Shown here in pieces: positions 34,775 to 43,992 of a DNA stretch of 64,000 nucleotides (positions are counted from its first letter, which is position 1; every line of letters begins with the position of its first letter). Origin of the DNA: Achromobacter sp. MYb9 (lineage in GTDB: Bacteria > Pseudomonadota > Gammaproteobacteria > Burkholderiales > Burkholderiaceae_B). Made by a program: the position numbers and the translations under genes. The stretch covers positions 62,001 through 126,000 of the forward strand of contig NZ_PCOQ01000016.1 in the NCBI RefSeq assembly GCF_002975275.1. Reading direction: 5' to 3'. The notes under the pieces are model-generated. The model had not been told where the DNA came from. It saw only the letters and a program-made list of their open reading frames with translations, and did not search any database.

Positions 34775-35951
34775 CGAATTCATCGCCGCAGCCAGGGGCC
34801 TGCCATGCGCCATCTGGCTGCAGGCCGGCGCGGATCCCGAAGACCGGGTCCCTGCCTGGGCGGGCCAACCCGCCGCCCCCTCGCAATGCCTCGTCATCAG
34901 CGCCCCGCCGGACACCTGGCGCAAACTGCTTGATCCCTCGCCACCGCCCGGCTATCACTCCTTCACCGCCGCCCACCGCCAGGCCCACGGCCTGCGCGTG
35001 AAAGGCGACGCACTGGCCATCGCCCAGGCCCTGCATCCCCTGGAACGACTGTTCGAGATCCTGCGCGGACAGCTCCACGCGGCGCCCGCCCTGCTGGACC
35101 GCAGCGCCATCACCGGCCACTACGCCACGCTCGACCTGGGCTTGGCGTCCACGTCCCTGTACTACGAGACCAGCGGCCTGCCCGCCGGCCCGCCGCTGCT
35201 GATGCTGCACACCGCGGGCGCCGATTCGCGCCAGTACCACGCGCTGATGGCGGACCCCGGCCTGCGCGGCCAATGGCGCATGATCGCCTTCGACATGCCC
35301 GGCCACGGGCGCAGCATGCCGCAGCCCGGCCAGGCGTGGACCGAAACGGGACTGACCCGCGACGCCTATCTGCGGACGTGCGTGGCGGTCATCCGCCAAT
35401 TGGTTGGCCGCCCCGCCGTGTTGCTGGGTTGCTCGATGGGCGCCGCGATGGCGCTGGTTGCCGCCGCCCGCAATCCGGACGACGTGGCAGGCGTGGTGGC
35501 GCTGGAAGCGCCTTGGAAAGCCACCGGACGGCGCACGCCGATGCTGTGCCATCCACAGGTCAACCAGGCGGCGCACAACCCCGCCTATGTGCGCGGCCTG
35601 ATGGGGCCGGCAGCCACGTTGGAAGCGCGCCGCGACGCCGCCTGGATCTACGCGCAAGGGGGCTTCAATGTGTACGCCAATGACCTGTGGTTCTACAGCG
35701 AAGACTTCGACGCCGCCGAACATCTGGCTGGCCTGGACGCCCACCGCTTCGGCGTGTCGTTGCTGACGGGCGCCTACGACTACTCCGCCAGCCCGGAAGA
35801 CAGCCGTCGCGTCGCTGCGCGGATCCCCGGCGCGCGCTTCACCGCCATGCCCGAGCTGGGCCACTTCCCGATGGTCGAGAACCCGCAACGCCTGCTGGAC
35901 TACCTGCGGCCCGAACTCGACCACATCCGCACCACAGGGGGATTCGCATGA
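34719..35951 (+). CDS. Alpha/beta hydrolase with N-terminal SCP2-like domain
   Basis: This is a 410-residue two-domain protein. Residues about 10-118 look like a sterol-carrier-protein-2-type lipid/acyl-binding domain (V-I-S-A-P-P-D-T-W, P-P-P-G-Y-H-S-F-T, H-P-L-E-R-L-F-E-I-L-R-G). Residues about 145-405 are an alpha/beta hydrolase with nucleophile elbow G-C-S-M-G (Ser239), acid Asp in G-A-Y-D-Y and His in L-G-H-F-P. The start is a GTG at 34719 with AGGAGG about ten bases before it; it overlaps the GntR gene by 56 bases in another frame. A hydrophobic ester or thioester substrate is plausible. The SCP2 assignment is by pattern and should be treated as probable. Confidence 0.82.
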   Translation: MKAIVQELRAAAALAQQDSEFIAAARGLPCAIWLQAGADPEDRVPAWAGQPAAPSQCLVISAPPDTWRKLLDPSPPPGYHSFTAAHRQAHGLRVKGDALAIAQALHPLERLFEILRGQLHAAPALLDRSAITGHYATLDLGLASTSLYYETSGLPAGPPLLMLHTAGADSRQYHALMADPGLRGQWRMIAFDMPGHGRSMPQPGQAWTETGLTRDAYLRTCVAVIRQLVGRPAVLLGCSMGAAMALVAAARNPDDVAGVVALEAPWKATGRRTPMLCHPQVNQAAHNPAYVRGLMGPAATLEARRDAAWIYAQGGFNVYANDLWFYSEDFDAAEHLAGLDAHRFGVSLLTGAYDYSASPEDSRRVAARIPGARFTAMPELGHFPMVENPQRLLDYLRPELDHIRTTGGFA

Positions 35952-36751
35952 CGCTGCCCAACCACGAAGTCTATGCCTTGCGCTACGCCACGGTCGCCCG
36001 CCGCCGCGGGCAGAACTTCATCACGCCACCCGACCCCCACGACGGGCCGATGCCCATGGACTATTTCGTCTGGGTCATCCGCCACGGCGCGCGCGTCTGG
36101 CTGGTCGACACCGGCTTTAACGAATCGGCCGCCCGCGCCCGGGGCCGCGAATTCCTGCGCTGCCCCATCGACGCCTTGAAAACGCTGGGCATCGCCCCGG
36201 CCGACATCCAGGACGTGATCGTCACGCATCTGCACTACGACCACGCCGGCAATATCCGCAAGCTGCCGCACGCCCGGCTGCATCTGCAAGAAAGCGAACT
36301 GCACTACGCCTGCGGGTGCAACATGCGCTTCGACATGCTGCGCCACGCCTACGCGGTGGAAGACGTGGTCGACGTGGTGCGCGGGGTCTATGACAAGCGG
36401 GTGGCTTTCTATCACGGCCACGACGAGATCGCGCCGGGCCTGCAACTGCTGCACATCGGCGGCCACACGCAAGGCCTGCAGTCAGTGCGCGTGCACACGG
36501 CGCGCGGCTGGATCGTGCTGGCGTCCGACGCCAGCCACTACTACGACAACATGGGGCTGGACGCGCCGTTTCCAATCGTGCTGAACGTGGCCGACATGCT
36601 GGCCGGCTACGAAACGCTGCTGAAGCACGCGGAATCCCCGGACCACGTCATTCCGGGCCACGACCCGCTGGTCCGCAACCGCTATCCTGCCTTCCGCAAC
36701 GGTGACACCGAAGTGGTGGCGCTGCATCTATCCGGCACACCCGCCCTGTAG
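35948..36751 (+). CDS. Metallo-beta-lactamase-fold hydrolase, AHL-lactonase-like
   Basis: This is a 267-residue hydrolase of the metallo-beta-lactamase superfamily, in the group that includes N-acyl-homoserine lactonases. The metal motif is H-L-H-Y-D-H (His94, His96, Asp98, His99), with further ligands in G-G-H-T-Q-G, S-D-A-S-H-Y and I-P-G-H-D-P. The ATG overlaps the preceding stop as ATGA, so it is the last gene of the Liv operon. In this setting it more likely opens a lactone or ester of the imported compound than a quorum signal, but quenching activity cannot be excluded. Confidence 0.87.
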   Translation: MTLPNHEVYALRYATVARRRGQNFITPPDPHDGPMPMDYFVWVIRHGARVWLVDTGFNESAARARGREFLRCPIDALKTLGIAPADIQDVIVTHLHYDHAGNIRKLPHARLHLQESELHYACGCNMRFDMLRHAYAVEDVVDVVRGVYDKRVAFYHGHDEIAPGLQLLHIGGHTQGLQSVRVHTARGWIVLASDASHYYDNMGLDAPFPIVLNVADMLAGYETLLKHAESPDHVIPGHDPLVRNRYPAFRNGDTEVVALHLSGTPAL

Positions 36752-36766
36752 CCACCTGGCCTGCAA

Positions 36767-37216
36767 CTACAGCGAATAGCGGTAATCACATTTCAGCGTG
36801 GCCTTCAACGGGCTGTCGTTCTGCGCGCCGGCAGTCGAACGCGGCCGAGGCGCCGTCAGCTTGGCCTGGAACGTGCCCACGATGTCTCCGGTGGCGTTCT
36901 TTTCAACCGCCACGCTGGACGGCAATGCATAGAGCGTCAACGCCGTGTCCCCGGACGGCACCAGCAGCGTGAACACCGATTGCGGAAAATCCGACACCAG
37001 GTAGTTGATGGAGGCGGTATCCGAAGTGAACGTCAAGCTCGCGTCGAAATAGCTGAGTTTGATGTTCAGCTCCTCTGACGACGGCGACGGAATAACCCCC
37101 TTCAGCGCCACTTTGCCGCTTTCCGACACGCAGGATAGTTCGGCCGGCGCGGACCCGGCGTGGGCGGCGCCCGCGAAAAGCAGGCAGGACAGGAACCAGG
37201 CGGCACGTGCGGTCAT
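36767..37216 (-). CDS. Exported protein of unknown function
   Basis: This is a 149-residue protein not recognised as a named family. A Sec signal peptide is clear (M-T-A-R-A-A-W-F-L-S-C-L-L-F, cleavage near A-H-A-G at residue 20). The mature part has two Cys (near the N-terminus in L-S-C-V and near the C-terminus in L-K-C-D-Y) that could form a disulfide, with a beta-rich pattern between. AAGGAA precedes the ATG. It converges with the hydrolase gene (15-base gap) and is probably monocistronic. Confidence 0.75.
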   Translation of the reverse strand: MTARAAWFLSCLLFAGAAHAGSAPAELSCVSESGKVALKGVIPSPSSEELNIKLSYFDASLTFTSDTASINYLVSDFPQSVFTLLVPSGDTALTLYALPSSVAVEKNATGDIVGTFQAKLTAPRPRSTAGAQNDSPLKATLKCDYRYSL

Positions 37217-37288
37217 GGGGTTTCCTTGCGAAGGTCGGCGGGAACGAGACCGGCAAGTGTAGGCGGATTTCCCGCCATGCCGCCAGGA

Positions 37289-38074
37289 TCAATACCGCAA
37301 CTGCGTATCACGCCCGGCGGATGCCGCCTGCGCCAGCGCGCGGGTAATGATGCTGGTCGAAACGTTGGCGAAATAGCGGGCGCCGAATGCGCCGTACTTT
37401 TCCTCGTCGGCGGGCGTCAGCGCAATAATGCCGGGGCACTTTCCCGCGGAGGCGATGGCGTTGAGCCCCTGCTCGATGGCGCGTTGCACAGGCGCCGCCG
37501 TCCAGTCGCTGCCATGGCCCATCGCATGCGCCAGGTCATTCGGCCCGATGAACACCGCGTCCACGCCCTCCACCGCGGCAATCTGGGCGGCAGCGGTGAT
37601 GGCTTCGGGTGTTTCGATCATGGCGATGAAAGCGATGCCGTCGTTGCTGCGCTGCGTGTGGCCGGCGCCGCCAAACGCGCCATAGCCGGCCGCCCGCGTA
37701 CTGAAGGCGCTTCCCCTTCGGCCCAACGGCGGATAGCGAACCAGGGAAACAAGCCGCCGCGCCTGCTCGGCGCTTTCCACCATCGGCACCTGCACCGCAC
37801 CGGCCCCCATGTCCAGGATGCGCGGCAAATCGTGTTCAAAGCAGCGCACCACGGCGGCGATGCCTGCCGCCCGGGCCGCGCGCAGCATGTGTTCGGTCAC
37901 GCCAAAGTCGGCGCTGCCGTGTTCGTTGTCGAGAATGATGAAGTCAAACCCGGCGTAGGCGCACATCTCGACGATGGCCGGGCTGGGCAAACCGTTGAAC
38001 AGGCCCCGCAGCGGCTTGCCGCTGCGCAGCATATCCGGCAGACGGCCGTCCAGGGGAAAACGGGAATCAGTCAT
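37289..38074 (-). CDS. HpcH/HpaI family aldolase
   Basis: This is a 261-residue class II-type aldolase of the HpcH/HpaI family, which cleaves 2-keto-3-deoxy or 4-hydroxy-2-oxo acids to pyruvate or an analogue plus an aldehyde, with a divalent metal. Signatures are D-F-I-I-L-D-N-E-H-G near residue 50, V-R-Y-P-P-L-G-R-R-G near 115, and the metal Glu in M-I-E-T-P-E-A. AGGAGA precedes the ATG at 38074. It is the last gene of the HisD-like/SDR/LacI/Bug operon, so it probably splits that pathway's final oxo-acid. Confidence 0.88.
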   Translation of the reverse strand: MTDSRFPLDGRLPDMLRSGKPLRGLFNGLPSPAIVEMCAYAGFDFIILDNEHGSADFGVTEHMLRAARAAGIAAVVRCFEHDLPRILDMGAGAVQVPMVESAEQARRLVSLVRYPPLGRRGSAFSTRAAGYGAFGGAGHTQRSNDGIAFIAMIETPEAITAAAQIAAVEGVDAVFIGPNDLAHAMGHGSDWTAAPVQRAIEQGLNAIASAGKCPGIIALTPADEEKYGAFGARYFANVSTSIITRALAQAASAGRDTQLRY

Positions 38075-38106
38075 GCAAGTCTCCTGGGAAAGGTCACACG
38101 CGGGGA

Positions 38107-39093
38107 TCAATCGGCCTGGATGCCGGCGTCCTTGATCACCTTGCCCCATTTATCGATTTCGCTGCGCTGGAATTGCGCAAACGGCGCAGAGCCGCGGCCG
38201 TCCGGCGCCACGCCCAGCATCATCAGCTTGGCGCGCACATCCGGGCTGGCCACGATGGCCGCCACTTCGCGGGCCAGGCGATCGACCACGGGCGCCGGCG
38301 TGGAGGCGGGCGCGAAGATGCCCTGCCAGGACTGCATCTGGAATCCCGGCAGCCCCAGTTCCGCCAGCGGCTTCACGCCGGGCAAGTCCGCCAGCGGCGC
38401 CGCCGACGTCACGCCCAGCACTTTGACGCGCTTGGAATCAATCATGGGGCGGGCCGCCGCCACGGTTTCAAACACCATGTCGATCTGGCCGCCGATCAGA
38501 TCCACCATCGACTGCGAGCCGCCCTTGTAAACGATCTGCCGCAGTCGCGTGCCCGAGATGGACTGAAAAAGCTGGCCCGACAGATGCTGCGACGTGCCCG
38601 CCCCCGCCGTGCCGTAAGTCAGCTCGTCGGGCTTCGCACGCGCGGCATCGATAACCTGCTGCACCGTATTGAACGGGCTGTCGGCTCGTACCACCAACGC
38701 ATTGCTGACCATGCCCACCAGCGCCACGGGCGTGAAATCCTTGACCGGATCATAGCCAAGCGATTTGATGAAGAACGGATTGACGGCATGCGTGGTGATG
38801 GTGCCGCCCACCAGCGTGTAGCCGTCCGGCTCCGCGCGGGCCACTAACTGCGTGCCCACGATGCCGGACACGCCGGGCTTGTTCTCCACGATCACCGACT
38901 GCCCCAGCCGGGCGCTCAGTTGCTCGGCCATCAGGCGCGCGACGCCGTCCGAGACGCCTCCCGGCGAAAACGGCACCACATAACGAATGGTCTTGGCCGG
39001 CCAGGCCGGCGCCGCGCCTTGGGCGTGGGCAAGGGAAGCGGTCAGCCCGACCGCCGCAACGGCGGTCAGGGTACGTACAAAAATGCTGCGCAT
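38107..39093 (-). CDS. Bug-family (TctC) solute receptor
   Basis: This is a 328-residue periplasmic Bug receptor with Sec signal (M-R-S-I-F-V-R-T-L-T, cleavage near A-H-A-Q at about residue 25). Family marks are Y-V-V-P-F-S-P-G-G-V-S-D, I-V-E-N-K-P-G-V-S-G and E-P-D-G-Y-T-L. AGGAGA precedes the ATG. It lies between the LacI regulator and the aldolase, suggesting its ligand is the acid or alcohol degraded by this operon. No TctAB genes are nearby. Confidence 0.92.
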   Translation of the reverse strand: MRSIFVRTLTAVAAVGLTASLAHAQGAAPAWPAKTIRYVVPFSPGGVSDGVARLMAEQLSARLGQSVIVENKPGVSGIVGTQLVARAEPDGYTLVGGTITTHAVNPFFIKSLGYDPVKDFTPVALVGMVSNALVVRADSPFNTVQQVIDAARAKPDELTYGTAGAGTSQHLSGQLFQSISGTRLRQIVYKGGSQSMVDLIGGQIDMVFETVAAARPMIDSKRVKVLGVTSAAPLADLPGVKPLAELGLPGFQMQSWQGIFAPASTPAPVVDRLAREVAAIVASPDVRAKLMMLGVAPDGRGSAPFAQFQRSEIDKWGKVIKDAGIQAD

Positions 39094-39163
39094 GCGTGTG
39101 TCTCCTGCGATTGATCATGAGCGCGGTCTGCGCGCGCTTTCAAGGTGTTGCCAAAAAATCGTT

Positions 39164-40177
39164 TCAAGGCCCTGCCCGGACGGTGGCGCGTTCAATCAGG
39201 CTGCACGGCACGACGATGTCGCGCGGGCGCAATTCCGCTTGCATCTGCTCGCGCAGCAAGCCGACTGTGGCCTCGACCATCGGTTCGACCTGTTGGCGAA
39301 TCGTCGTCAGGCGGTAGGCGCCCCACGCCGCCTGCGGCACATCGTCAAAGCCCACGACGGCGACGTCCTGCGGGACGCGCAGGCGAAGTTCCTGGCGCAG
39401 CACATCCAGCGCCGCGATCGCCATGTGGTCATTGCCGGCAAACAACGCGTCCGGCGCATCGTCGGCGAACATCCGTCGCACGGCGGCCTGCGCCCGGTCG
39501 AAATCGTAGTGGCCGGCTTCACGCCGGTGCACGGCATGGCCCAGTTCGCGCAACCCATCGCGGTAGCCGCGTTCGCGTTCAATACTGGTCGAAGAATCTT
39601 CCAGGCCCGCCAGATAGCCAAAACGCCGATAGCCGCGCGCGGCCAGCAATTGCGCCGCCATCTGGCCGCCCGCGTAGTTGTCGGACGTGACCGAGCTGCT
39701 GGCATGCCGCGCCAGCCCGCCCAGGATGGACACCCGGTTGAACTGCACCACCGGCACGCCGACCTCCGCGCAGCTGCGCGCCACGTTCGAGGACAGCATG
39801 GCCGACGCCATGACGATTCCGTCCACTTGATATTGCAGGATTTCCGCCAGCACGCCGTCGGCCGCCTCATCGACTTCCGCGATGAACATCAGCACGTGGT
39901 AGCCCTCTTTCTGTAGCTTTTGCGAGAGCTTTTCGATCACCAGCGGATAGAACTGGTTCTCCAGATAGCTCATTACCAGCGCCACGATGCGGCTGCGCCG
40001 CGTGATCAGGCTGCGGGCGAGCGCGTTGGGCCGGTATCCCAGCTTTTGCGCGGCGGCAAGCACCTTGCGGCGCGTCTCTTCCGAGACGCTGGCCCCAGGG
40101 GTGAAGGTCCGGCTGACGGCGGACTGCGAGACGCCGGCCAGATCCGCCACGTCCTGGGCGCGCGGCGCGATCTTCAT
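39164..40177 (-). CDS. LacI family transcriptional regulator
   Basis: This is a 337-residue LacI-type repressor: HTH at residues 8-30 (D-V-A-D-L-A-G-V-S-Q-S-A-V-S-R), hinge helix with A-L-A-R-S-L near 55, and a periplasmic-binding-like effector domain (about 65-330). The ATG at 40177 overlaps the SDR stop as ATGA; a second ATG four codons upstream is possible. It is co-transcribed with the genes it likely controls, and a 16-bp LacI-type palindrome lies before the operon at 42315-42330. Confidence 0.93.
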   Translation of the reverse strand: MKIAPRAQDVADLAGVSQSAVSRTFTPGASVSEETRRKVLAAAQKLGYRPNALARSLITRRSRIVALVMSYLENQFYPLVIEKLSQKLQKEGYHVLMFIAEVDEAADGVLAEILQYQVDGIVMASAMLSSNVARSCAEVGVPVVQFNRVSILGGLARHASSSVTSDNYAGGQMAAQLLAARGYRRFGYLAGLEDSSTSIERERGYRDGLRELGHAVHRREAGHYDFDRAQAAVRRMFADDAPDALFAGNDHMAIAALDVLRQELRLRVPQDVAVVGFDDVPQAAWGAYRLTTIRQQVEPMVEATVGLLREQMQAELRPRDIVVPCSLIERATVRAGP

Positions 40178-40941
40178 GCGGCTGTCCATCCGGCGTCCAG
40201 CATTAACGCGCTGCCGGTCATCAGGCTGGACGCGTCGCTGGCCAGGAATACGATGGCGCCCATCACTTCGTCCAAGCGGCCCACACGGCCCAGCGCGTTG
40301 CGCGCGCACACCCAGTCGCGGAATCCGGGCTGCTCCAGCATGCCGGCCGTCATGGGGGTTTCGATGAAGGTCGGGCATACGGTGTTCACGCGGATGCCCG
40401 CCGTGCCCAGTTCCCATGCCAGGGCGCGCGTCATGCCTTCAAGCGCGTGCTTGCTTGCGCAGTACAACGTTCGCCGGGGGCTGCCCACATGCCCCATCTG
40501 CGAGGACACGTTGATGATCGAGCCGGACATCCCCTCCTTCAACAGCCGTCGCGCGACCGCGCGGCTGGTGTAGAACGCCGCCTTCACATTCAGGTCGAGC
40601 ACCGCGTCGATATCCTCGTCGGACTGCTCCACCAGCGGCTTGGGACGATTCATCCCGGCGTTGTTCACCAGGATGTCGAACGGGCCGCCTGCCGCGATCG
40701 CCTGATCGACGGCGACGGAATTCGTCACGTCCAACACCAGCGAGGCGCAGTCGATGGCCTCGGCGCGCAGCGCTTCGCACACCTGCGCCAGCTCGGGTTC
40801 GCGCCGGGCCGCCACCGTCACGTGCGCGCCAGCGCGTCCCAGCGCGGCGGCAGCGGCCAGGCCGATACCGCCGCTGCCGCCCGTCACCAGAGCTCGGCGT
40901 CCGTCCAGGCGGAAGTTCGGTCCTTTGGGCAACGCAATCAT
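40174..40941 (-). CDS. Short-chain dehydrogenase/reductase
   Basis: This is a 255-residue classical [11 protein letters not shown] (20-27), N-N-A-G near residue 94, catalytic Ser in N-V-S-S-Q-M, and Y-C-A-S-K. It oxidises a secondary alcohol with NAD(P). Its ATG overlaps the stop of the HisD-like gene. In known DHPS catabolism an SDR partners a HisD-like dehydrogenase to interconvert enantiomers; a similar role on a diol acid is plausible here. Confidence 0.9.
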   Translation of the reverse strand: MIALPKGPNFRLDGRRALVTGGSGGIGLAAAAALGRAGAHVTVAARREPELAQVCEALRAEAIDCASLVLDVTNSVAVDQAIAAGGPFDILVNNAGMNRPKPLVEQSDEDIDAVLDLNVKAAFYTSRAVARRLLKEGMSGSIINVSSQMGHVGSPRRTLYCASKHALEGMTRALAWELGTAGIRVNTVCPTFIETPMTAGMLEQPGFRDWVCARNALGRVGRLDEVMGAIVFLASDASSLMTGSALMLDAGWTAA

Positions 40942-42257
40942 GCCTGCGCCTCAACCGGCTGGTACCAGGGCAGGTCGGGCCGGCTGCCGTAACGGCGAAC
41001 GCGGATATTGGCCTGCTCGCCGTGGCCGGCGAAGTTCTCCATGTGGCACAGGCGCGAGCAATATTCGCCCATCGTGACGCTGGCCGCATCCGTCAGCACC
41101 CGCTGATAGGTGCAGGTCTTCAGGAATTTCCCTACCCAGAGTCCACCCGTGTAGCGGGCGTTCCGATTGGTCGGCAGCGTGTGGTTGGTGCCGATCACCT
41201 TGTCGCCAAAACTGACATTGGTGCGCGGGCCCAGGAAAAGCGCGCCATAGTTCGTCATGTTGTGCAGGAAGTAGTCCGGGTCGCGGGTCATGACCTGCAC
41301 ATGCTCGAAGGCAAGGTCGTCCGCGACCTGCAACATTTCTTCGACGGTATCGCAAACAATGACTTCGCCGCATTCTGCCCAGGCCTGGGCGGCGATACCG
41401 CGGGTTGGCAAGAGGGTCAATTGGCGTTCGACTTCGGCCAGCGTATCCCGCGCGAGTTGTTCGCTGTTGGTAAGCAGCACCGCAGGCGACGTGGGCCCAT
41501 GTTCGGCTTGCCCCAGCAGGTCGACCGCGCACAACTCTCCGTCCACGCTATCGTCCGCGATCACCAGCGTCTCGGTAGGACCGGCAAACAGGTCGATGCC
41601 GACACGGCCATACAACTGCCGCTTGGCCTCGGCCACGAACATGTTGCCCGGGCCGACCAGCATATCCACCGGCGCCACGCTGGGCGTTCCGACGGCCATC
41701 GCAACCACGGCCTGCACGCCGCCCAGCACCAGGATTTCGTCGGCCCCGGCCATGTCCATCGCGGTCACGATGGCCGGATGCGGCTTGCCCTGGTATGGCG
41801 GCGCCGTCGACACCACGCGCTTCACGCCGGCCACCTTGGCCGTCAGCACGCTCATGTGCGCCGAGGCCAGCAGGGGATACTTGCCCCCGGGGATATAGCA
41901 GCCGACGGCATTCATCGGTACGTGCTTGTGGCCCAGCACCACGCCAGGGTAGGTCTCCACTTCCACGTCGCGCATCGAATCCCGCTGGATCTGGGCAAAG
42001 TTGCGCACCTGCGCCTGGGCAAAGCTGATGTCTTCGATCTCGCGCGCCGACAACTGTTTGCGGGCGGCCTCGATTTCCGCGCGCGACAGGCGGAAGTCCG
42101 CCGGGTCCCAGTTGTCGAACTTGCGGCTGTAGTCCCGAACGGCGTCGTCGCCACGGGTCTCGATGTCGCGAATGATGTCTTCGACGGTAGCGCGCACCTT
42201 GGCGTCGTCGTCGGTCTTTACGGCGGCGGTCCGGCCGCGCTTCAGATAGCGGATCAT
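40938..42257 (-). CDS. Histidinol dehydrogenase-family enzyme, HpsN (sulfopropanediol dehydrogenase)-like
   Basis: This is a 439-residue HisD-family enzyme that oxidises a primary alcohol to a carboxylate in two NAD steps. The zinc and catalytic residues are kept: [22 protein letters not shown] and the late His in F-A-G-H-G. No his genes surround it; it leads a catabolic operon under a LacI regulator, so it is a paralogue like HpsN, which acts on 2,3-dihydroxypropane-1-sulfonate. No sulfolactate lyase is nearby, so the substrate may be another polyol acid. The ATG at 42257 is chosen over an in-frame TTG at 42275. Confidence 0.85.
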   Translation of the reverse strand: MIRYLKRGRTAAVKTDDDAKVRATVEDIIRDIETRGDDAVRDYSRKFDNWDPADFRLSRAEIEAARKQLSAREIEDISFAQAQVRNFAQIQRDSMRDVEVETYPGVVLGHKHVPMNAVGCYIPGGKYPLLASAHMSVLTAKVAGVKRVVSTAPPYQGKPHPAIVTAMDMAGADEILVLGGVQAVVAMAVGTPSVAPVDMLVGPGNMFVAEAKRQLYGRVGIDLFAGPTETLVIADDSVDGELCAVDLLGQAEHGPTSPAVLLTNSEQLARDTLAEVERQLTLLPTRGIAAQAWAECGEVIVCDTVEEMLQVADDLAFEHVQVMTRDPDYFLHNMTNYGALFLGPRTNVSFGDKVIGTNHTLPTNRNARYTGGLWVGKFLKTCTYQRVLTDAASVTMGEYCSRLCHMENFAGHGEQANIRVRRYGSRPDLPWYQPVEAQA

Positions 42258-42314
42258 GGTCTTTTGGCCCTGCAAACGTTAGGGGTTCGAATCAGCGCGC
42301 CCACTTTCGAAGCC

Positions 42315-42330
42315 TTGCATACGTATGCAA
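42315..42330. promoter_or_regulatory. LacI-type operator, perfect 16-bp palindrome
   Basis: TTGCATACGTATGCAA is a perfect 16-bp palindrome with a central CG step, the form typical of LacI-family operators. It lies 58 bases before the HisD-like start codon and upstream of the operon encoding the LacI regulator at 39164-40177. Confidence 0.72.
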
Positions 42331-42386
42331 ATAGGGAAAAACCCGTATACCGCCGGCGGTTGGCCCGCTAACCCCGCATCGAACGC

Positions 42387-43991
42387 TTAGTCCGCATCGC
42401 CGTGGTATCCGTACTTGATACCGCCCAGCACGCGCGTGCGCACGGCTTCGTTGAAGGGATAGGTGTAGGCCTGCCCCACCACCACCACGTGCGCAATGTT
42501 GGCCAGCACGCGGCGGCGCAGCGCCTGGCCGACCGATTCGTCGTCGCCGCCGGACTCGGCGCGCGACATCTGCTGGAACAGCTCGCTCTGCGTCACGCCG
42601 TTCTGCATGAAGGAAAACGCCGTCCAGACGCATGCCAGCGTCAACACCAGCGCCAAGCCTGCCGCGCGTGTCGCGGCGCGGCCCGGCTCCTGCCCGGCGG
42701 GCGTGCGCAGCCAGACGACCAGCTTGGCGATCAGATACAACAGTTTGGCAAAGTGGCCCACCGCGCCCAGCAACGAAAACAGCAGCGCCACCGGCGGCAC
42801 GATCGCCGCCCGCGCGGCGTCCTGGCCCAGTTTGTAGTGCTGGCCGCCGCGACCGAAATCCTCATTCCTGGCGGAGAAACGCGGCATCGCCTCGTCCACG
42901 GCGCGATCCAGCATGGCGTCGTACAGGCGCTTGAAGCTGGCCGCATCGGTGTAGTTGGACGCCACGCCCAGGCTCGCCGGCACCATCAGGGTCTGCCGCA
43001 GCAGCTTCTGCACACCGGGACGCGCCACGAAGTCTTCGTAAGACAGGCCCGGCGGAATCGCGTCGCCCTCCACCTGGACGGTGCGGCTGCGCATCGTCTT
43101 CCAGTATTGCTGCGCGACCGCCTCGTTGAACGTCGCGCGGTCATGGGGTTGCCAGCCGCCCGGCACGGGGATGCGTTTGCGCACGTCCTGCACCACGCGG
43201 GCCTGATAGCGCGCGGGCACGTTCTCGGGCGTCCAGCCGCGTCGCGACAGATTCCTGCGGTAATCGCTCCAGGCCCGGTCCTGTTCGCGCGCCAGTCCGA
43301 TGTCGTTTGCCACCGGCACGCCGGCATATTGCTTCCAGCGGTCGGCGACGGACTGCATCACGCTGGTATAGACCTGGTGATAGCCGCGGATGCCCGGCGC
43401 CGTCATGCGGACGTCGCGGCCGTCGAAGCTGAAGGTCTTCATCTGGCGTTGCAGATCGGTGCGGATCACCTGTCGCTTCTTGGGTTCGACCTTCTCGTCC
43501 AGGTTATCGATATTGGACAGCAGCACCTGGAACACGGCCAGGAACGCCTTGCCTTCGGGCCGCGCATAGACGTCGTCGTCGACCAGCCCGTCCAGATGCA
43601 GATCGCCCTGCACCAGGGACCGCTGCAACAAGCCGGCATTGGCGGCGATGCGGCGGAAATCGCCGTCGCGGGTGTCCACGAGCACGTTCACCAGCATCTT
43701 GATGGCACTGAACACCACCAGCGCCGTCACCACGCAGGCGACGCCGATCTTCAAGTACGACGGCTTGCCGCCGGTGCGCAAGCGCCGGGTCAGCAGCAGT
43801 TGCAGGACCACCAGCGCCGCGGCAATGCCGGACAGCGTCCGGCCGAAGAACTCCAGTTCTTCGATATCGTGCGGCGTGGCGCGGCTGCCCACCACGTCCA
43901 GCAGGCGCGCGTTGAATCCCAGCTCGAAGCTCAGATAGACGACGGTCAGGACGATCAGGAAAAGAAGTTGGCGAATCTGGGCTTGCCGCAC
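42387..43991 (-). CDS. Multi-helix membrane protein of unknown function
   Basis: This is a 534-residue protein I do not recognise. Three N-terminal helices (about 8-26, 50-68, 82-104) are followed by a roughly 290-residue soluble region rich in charged and aromatic residues, then two more helices (about 400-430 and 450-470) and a short tail. The start is a GTG at 43991 with GAGGGA six bases before it; the lipoprotein gene's stop lies in the same stretch, so the two are coupled. It is the last gene of a three-gene minus-strand operon divergent from the membrane/ECF/caspase genes and is probably part of an envelope complex. Confidence 0.72.
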   Translation of the reverse strand: MRQAQIRQLLFLIVLTVVYLSFELGFNARLLDVVGSRATPHDIEELEFFGRTLSGIAAALVVLQLLLTRRLRTGGKPSYLKIGVACVVTALVVFSAIKMLVNVLVDTRDGDFRRIAANAGLLQRSLVQGDLHLDGLVDDDVYARPEGKAFLAVFQVLLSNIDNLDEKVEPKKRQVIRTDLQRQMKTFSFDGRDVRMTAPGIRGYHQVYTSVMQSVADRWKQYAGVPVANDIGLAREQDRAWSDYRRNLSRRGWTPENVPARYQARVVQDVRKRIPVPGGWQPHDRATFNEAVAQQYWKTMRSRTVQVEGDAIPPGLSYEDFVARPGVQKLLRQTLMVPASLGVASNYTDAASFKRLYDAMLDRAVDEAMPRFSARNEDFGRGGQHYKLGQDAARAAIVPPVALLFSLLGAVGHFAKLLYLIAKLVVWLRTPAGQEPGRAATRAAGLALVLTLACVWTAFSFMQNGVTQSELFQQMSRAESGGDDESVGQALRRRVLANIAHVVVVGQAYTYPFNEAVRTRVLGGIKYGYHGDAD

Positions 43992-43992
43992 G

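Noticed and set aside
35948-36751. Quorum-quenching AHL lactonase as the firm function
   Set aside because: The fold and metal motif fit, but the gene is translationally coupled to a catabolic hydrolase and importer, so a pathway lactone or ester is at least as likely.
40938-42257. True histidine-biosynthesis hisD
   Set aside because: No other his genes are present and it is in a LacI-controlled catabolic operon with an aldolase and Bug receptor.
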